NCBI RefSeq assembly: GCF_004210375.1
Contig: NC_134834.1
Span: 149,763,009 to 149,827,008, forward strand
Origin: Tachypleus tridentatus
Lineage: Eukaryota; Arthropoda; Merostomata; Xiphosura; Limulidae
Length of the DNA: 64,000 nucleotides
Reading direction: 5' to 3'
Below are positions 59,642-64,000 of the stretch, piece after piece. The notes under the pieces were generated by a model, which was not told the DNA's origin, made no database searches, and saw nothing but the letters and a program-made list of their open reading frames with translations. Made by a program: the position numbers and the translations under genes. Positions within the stretch are counted from its first letter, which is position 1, and every line of letters begins with the position of its first letter.

Positions 59642-62600
59642 GTAAGTCGGTATATAACAACAGCTTGCCGTTCCTCAATTCCTAAACGTTTTCATCTCTT
59701 ATATAATTTTAATATTAGGCTGAAAACGTTTTAATCACTTGCTTTATGATTTACTGTTATTTTTTGTAAGTCTCGAACTTCATAGAAACAATGATTCAAG
59801 TACCAGTAGATACTCCTGAAAGTCTTGTACATTATAGAAACAATGATTCAAGTACCAGTAGATACTCCTGAAAGTCTTGTACATTATAGAAACAATGATT
59901 CAAGTACCAGTAGATACTCCTGAAAGTCTTGTACATTATAGAAACAATGATTCAAGTACTAGTACATATTCCTGTAAGTCTCGTACATTATAGAAACAAT
60001 GACTTAAGTACTAGTGGATACTTCTGTAAGTCTCGTACATTGTAGAAACAGTGATCCAAGTATTGGAAGATATTCCTGTAAGTCTTGTACTTTATAAAAA
60101 CAATGGTTCATGTACTAGTAGATATTTCTGTATGTCTTGTACTTTATAAAATCAATGGTTCAAGTACCAGTAGATATCCTTATAATTCTTGTACTTTATT
60201 AAAACAATGATTCAAGTACTAGTAGATATTTCTGTAAGTCATCGAAGTGGCTTTTTGTGCCTGAGGGTATCTCTTTTGTAACCACACTTTCCACCTCACA
60301 GATAATGAAGGAGCTACATTTTGGGTTAGAGTCTGGTTTCATAACGTGTGTGTGTCCATTTTTGTGAAAAGAAAATTACATAATCATTGGCCCTTCAGAG
60401 TTTAACGATATCATTCAACAGTAATCTAATGTTTGTTATTTTGTTTTGGAGGGTAATGAACCAGTATATAGGTACTAACTATTGTCACTCATGGACCCAT
60501 TCTCTACAGTGTATAGCAACCCTCCCACTATATGAGTACAAATAGTGTGATCATTTTATTGTTTTATGGTATATGAAGATCATACTTTTCTTGTACGATA
60601 TTTTAAGAGAAATATATATGGAAAGCCATTCTCTTTTTATGTAGTATTTCTTCATAAAAACATGAAGGATCTATTTTAAATTGTTTAAGAGTATTTTAAC
60701 ATAAAATAGAGGTTGTTTTCTGTATATTGTTTAACAGTATTTTAAGACAAAGATAAAGGTTCTATACTATGTTGTTTAATAGTATTTTAACGTAAACATA
60801 AAGGTTCTATACTGAATTGTTTAACAGTAATTTAACATGAAGATAAAGGTTCTATAGTATATTGTTTAATAGTACTTTAACATATAGATAAAAGTTCTAT
60901 ACTGTACATTGTTTAACAGCATTTAAATTAATATCAAGGTTCCATATTATATATTTTTAACGGTATTTTAACATAAAGGTTGTATAGTATATACTGTTTA
61001 ACAGTATTTTAACGTAAAGGTTCCATATTATACATTTTAAACAGTATGTTAACACGAAGGTTGTATAGTATATATTGTTTAACAGTGTTTTAACATACTA
61101 AGTCAATAGTTAAACACAACAAAAATTTTAGAGGTATATATGTGATCTTCTGAAGAATTGAAATGTTCTGTATTTGTAGACATGACCAGGATCGGGATGG
61201 CCTTCTTGATCTTTATGAGTTGTCAGTGATGTTAGAGAATCTGGGAATATTTGCCTCTAAGTCAGATATCCAGAAACTCATCACAGCAGCTGATGAAGAT
61301 CACGATATGAAGTTAAGCTTACGTGAAGTAAGTGATGTCATGATTGATATGGATTGTGTAAATTATGTGGTGTTATATATGGATTGTGTAAATTATCTGG
61401 TGTTATATATGGATTGTGTAAATTATCTGGTGCTATATATGGATTGTGTAAATTATCTGGTGCTATATATGGATTGTATGAATTATCTGGTGCTATATAT
61501 GGATTGTGTAAATTATCTGGTGCTATATATGGATTGTATGAATTATCTGGTGCTATATGTGGATTGCATAAATTATTTGGTGTTTTATATAGATCGTGTA
61601 AATTCTGGAGATTCAAGATTTTTCTTGTTTTCTGTTCATCTTTTCTCTTGACAGTTTAAATAATTATTTATTTATTTAATCCTTTTAGTTTCTTATTATG
61701 TGGCAATCAATAGCTACAAACAAAGACAATTTGAAAAACTCGCTCGCTGCAAAGTTATCTGACGTCATGAAGGAGGAAGAGCTGATCCCTTTGTCCACAG
61801 ATGTCACAAGCAAAGAAGTACTTGATGTTAAAAATCAACATAACATCAAGGTTTGTCTAATGTATAATTATAAACATTAAGTTCTCTAGTACATGGACAT
61901 TACATCGGGCATTTCTAAAGCTTGTCACTAATTTTTTTACCTTCACCAACTGATTTTTGAAATTACAGTTTAAAATGTATAATATGGAACCTTTACGTTA
62001 AAATACTGTTAAACAGTATATACTATACAACCTTTATGTTAAAATACCGTTAAAAATATATAATATGGAACCTTTATATTAATTTTAAATGCTGTTAAAC
62101 AATGTACAGTATAGAACTTTTATCTCTATGTTAAAGTACTATTAAACAATATACTATAGAACCTTTATCTTCATGTTAAATTACTATTAAACAATATACT
62201 ATAGAACCTTTATCTTCGTGTTAAATTACTGTTAAACAATTCAGTATAGAACCTTTTCTAAAGCTTGTCACTAATTTTTTTACTTTCACCAACTGATTTT
62301 TGAACAGCAGTAAAAAACAACAACAACAAAAACAAACCCTAGAATCAGTCGAAGTTTAAATAGTTACACATTTTTGGTTTAGAAAGCCCATGTATGGAGG
62401 CTTATACACAAGATAGTTTTCAAGTTAAGAAACGAACTGCTGTAGATTTATGCATATGCTCTAAAATTATATCATAGGCTTAGCTCAAACAACATACTGT
62501 CAAAGAATATCAAACAAGGATCCAGAAAGCTTTGACTTTTCATTCTGTTTCTTTAAAATAACAGGAATGTTTAATAGCAATGCCTTTTATTTGTAATTCT

Positions 62601-63830
62601 CGTTACAGCTGACATAACTAGAAACTAAACATTATATTTGTATCATACTGTTACACTTTTTTTCCTGAAGATGTTAAAATTAGAACCGAGTTGGATTCGT
62701 AACTGTATGCTAGCTGGACACTCACACCAAGTAGTTACCGTGTTTGCTGTCAGTCCTTTCTTACTTGATAGAAATTAATTTTGATCAGACTCCTGGTCAT
62801 ATAATAACCAGATTTACATCCAGTTCTTACTTCAGTATTTTAATTGCTAAGGATGAAATTTTGAGAAGTCAGGTGAACTATACAAATTGGTTTGTGAAGC
62901 TGATAGTTTTGTTTATAGTAAACCTTATTTTCACTGGTGACTAGAAAGTTTTGTTGTTGTTTCCAGTGTCAAATTTTTAGTTTACGGAACACTGACCAAG
63001 ATATTAAAAATTGGAAAAGTAAGCTGTAGTTTAATATATTTTGTAAACGAATCAAGACCAATGTTATATGCTAAACATAAACACTCTACTATTTGCACCA
63101 GTCTGAGAACTCCGAAAGCTATGATGAAAAACTAGGACATCTTCGCAGGTTGCAAAGACTTAAGTTGTCAGCCGACAAACGAAGACGAAAAGATGGTCTT
63201 ACAGAGAAAGAGGATTGCAATGAGTCCAACGAACAACGAGAAGAAGGAATTGACCAGCCAGAACCCGGACCTTCAAAGTGTGGTTCATGGTATTCTCAGA
63301 GGAGGTCTTCGAGAGTCTTCAACCAGAGGGAAGAAGCAGTGAGAAAGGCCATGTGGATAGGTATAAACAGGGAACTGTTCGAAGGCACGGGCCTCTCAAG
63401 TGATGAATCTTCGAGAATAGCTGCCTGGTTGGCTCTTCAGGAAGAACAAATAGACAAACCGGTCGTACCATTAGACGATTCCAACAAAAGAACCGTATCT
63501 CAGATGTGTGCTATATTTGAAGGAGTTGTGTCTGACAAGAAGAAGGAATACGAAAAATCGGTTTTCCTAGATGTACATCGAAGTATACTCGAACGAGCTG
63601 GTTTACCAAAAACAGAAGTTGACAGAAGTGCTCCCCGGATAGCCGCTCAACCATCGTGTCTGCCTTCAGATAAACGTGTAAGAAGGGCTGTTTGGTTAGC
63701 CATACATCGAGACCTTCTAGACCGAAACGTTTCTCCAACACACGAAGCTGCGAGAAAAGCTGCCTGGGTGTCCATCAGCCGGGAAATCTTCTGTAAAAAT
63801 ACTACACCAAAAATAAAGAGAAACAGTTAA
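59478..63830 (+). CDS. EFHD2: EFHD2/swiprosin-like protein with C-terminal Trp repeats (gene C)
   Basis: Exons 59478-59641, 61180-61327, 61689-61850 and 63102-63830 join by GT-AG introns to give 400 aa. Residues 35-54 hold PYPEFIEFSRQQCDKFEKWF, the swiprosin leader. EF loop 1 is D-Q-D-R-D-G-L-L-D-L-Y-E (57-68). EF loop 2 is D-E-D-H-D-M-K-L-S-L-R-E (93-104), with Met where Gly is usual; vertebrate EFHD2 also lacks that Gly. Exon 3 (FLIMWQSIATNKDN...LAAKLSDV) matches the family. A charged, Lys/Arg-rich helical stretch (159-200) sits where EFHD2 has its coiled coil. Then come about eight ~24-residue Trp repeats (221-395), the best being AVRKAMWIGINRELFEGTG and RRAVWLAIHRDLLDRN. Swiprosins regulate actin in a Ca2+-dependent way; the role of the repeats is unknown. 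The start is supported by an in-frame stop at 59424. The leader and EF pair are closer to canonical EFHD2 than those of gene A. Confidence 0.9.
59770..60240. repeat. 52-bp minisatellite in gene C intron 1
   Basis: Units share ACAATGATTCAAGTACCAGT, AGATACTCCTGAAAGTCTTG and TACATTATAGAA. The first copies are nearly identical (starts at 59791, 59843, 59895) and later ones are diverged; about nine in all. Confidence 0.85.
60660..61110. repeat. ~47-60-bp repeat array in gene C intron 1 (left inverted arm at 60800-61042)
   Basis: Units share TTGTTTAACAGTATTTTAAC and AAAGGTTCTATACT. The segment 60800-61042 reappears as its near-perfect reverse complement at 61968-62256 in intron 3. Confidence 0.9.
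61180..61327 (+). CDS. EFHD2: Gene C exon 2, paired EF-hands
   Basis: 148 nt, from acceptor TATTTGTAG to donor GAA|GTAAGT. The intron falls right after Glu12 of the second EF loop, exactly as in gene A. Confidence 0.95.
61351..61590. repeat. 30-bp minisatellite, eight units, in gene C intron 2
   Basis: Unit GGATTGTGTAAATTATCTGG plus TGCTATATAT, in exact 30-bp register, 23 nt after the exon 2 donor. The exon 2 reading frame stays open through all units, to a stop at 61649-61651. Confidence 0.95.
61689..61850 (+). CDS. EFHD2: Gene C exon 3
   Basis: 54 codons, FLIMWQSIATNKDN to NQHNIK, phase 0 both sides, acceptor CCTTTTAG, donor GTTTGT. Confidence 0.92.
61968..62256. repeat. Right inverted arm in gene C intron 3
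   Basis: Reverse complement of 60800-61042 with one extra ~46-bp unit. It is inserted between two ~49-bp direct repeats (61912-61960 and 62255-62303, beginning TTTCTAAAGCTTGTCACTAA). Confidence 0.92.
63102..63830 (+). CDS. EFHD2: Gene C exon 4, charged helix plus Trp-repeat array
   Basis: 242 codons plus TAA. It opens with SENSESYDEKLGHLRRLQRL (coiled-coil-like), then a Glu/Pro-rich linker, then Trp-type units starting SWYSQRRS, MWIGINRE, AWLALQEE, (VSQMCAIF), (VFLDVHRS), (PRIAAQPS), VWLAIHRD and AWVSISRE. Units in brackets have lost the Trp, so the array is decaying or specialising unevenly. Confidence 0.93.
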   Translation, partial: SENSESYDEKLGHLRRLQRLKLSADKRRRKDGLTEKEDCNESNEQREEGIDQPEPGPSKCGSWYSQRRSSRVFNQREEAVRKAMWIGINRELFEGTGLSSDESSRIAAWLALQEEQIDKPVVPLDDSNKRTVSQMCAIFEGVVSDKKKEYEKSVFLDVHRSILERAGLPKTEVDRSAPRIAAQPSCLPSDKRVRRAVWLAIHRDLLDRNVSPTHEAARKAAWVSISREIFCKNTTPKIKRNS

Positions 63831-63874
63831 CAATATGTCTCAGATGGCCCAATATTTCACTGGAATTATCTAGA

Positions 63875-63880
63875 AATAAA
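63875..63880 (+). terminator. Candidate polyadenylation signal of gene C
   Basis: AATAAA 45 nt after the gene C stop codon. Confidence 0.6.
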
Positions 63881-64000
63881 TGTACCAGTAAGTGTAATGA
63901 AACTTAATCTTTGTTCTTACTTGAAGAAGCTAAACCTGGTTAATCCACCAGGTCTTATTAAAATAAGCTAAACTTAGTATACTCAACACTAGGTGTTGTT

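Noticed and set aside
61338-61659. Overlapping long frames on both strands with decapeptide-like repeats
   Set aside because: They arise from the 30-bp minisatellite, which is open in several frames; only read-through from exon 2 on the + strand is worth considering.

Overview
The window is AT-rich nuclear DNA of an invertebrate animal with intron-containing genes. It is littered with tRNA-derived SINEs whose internal Pol III boxes, shared 3' tails and target-site duplications can be read directly. The SINE style and gene content point to a chelicerate arthropod, most likely a horseshoe crab; that identification is recognition, not proof. No bacterial-style features (operons, CRISPR arrays, rRNA) are present.

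Left third (1-25.5 kb). The last exon of a Cab45/SDF4-type luminal calcium-binding protein ends at 349 (+ strand). It converges with a complete nine-exon Y-box (cold-shock-domain) RNA-binding protein gene on the - strand (start codon 25509, stop 8520, predicted 363 aa). All YBX exon junctions keep frame, and the conserved 34-nt microexon is present. This third has few mobile elements. It contains a near-identical 305-bp tandem duplication (3871-4479) and a ~100-bp foldback repeat.

Middle (25.5-32.4 kb). Intergenic DNA with two inverted-CCAAT (Y-box-like) motifs just upstream of the YBX start, a dead Tc1-like transposase, several SINEs and a 95-bp tandem repeat.

Right half (32.4-64 kb). This is the most interesting part. 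Two complete paralogous genes on the + strand (32803-44901 and 59478-63830) encode swiprosin/EFHD-type proteins: the Pro-Tyr-x-Glu-Phe leader, a paired EF-hand exon of exactly 148 nt in both, and the following family-type exon. Each is fused to a long C-terminal array of degenerate ~24-residue Trp-centred repeats (Ala-Trp-Ile...Arg...Leu...Ser-Asp-Glu...Arg-Ala). I do not recognise this repeat in vertebrate or insect swiprosins. Between them, 51008-51667 is an exon made almost only of the same repeat (about nine units) with no visible EF-hand exons of its own. It is either a stand-alone repeat gene or an alternative last exon of the first gene. I infer a lineage-specific expanded family in which a Ca2+-sensing actin-regulator head acquired a new repeat module.

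The introns and spacers here hold about thirty SINE copies, an 8-bp-TSD-flanked but inactivated hAT element (38469-41327), a second more decayed hAT-like remnant, a LINE 3' fragment and several minisatellites. In the 59-64 kb gene, two near-identical ~245-290 bp inverted arms flank exons 2-3, and a 30-bp minisatellite in intron 2 leaves the exon-2 reading frame open.
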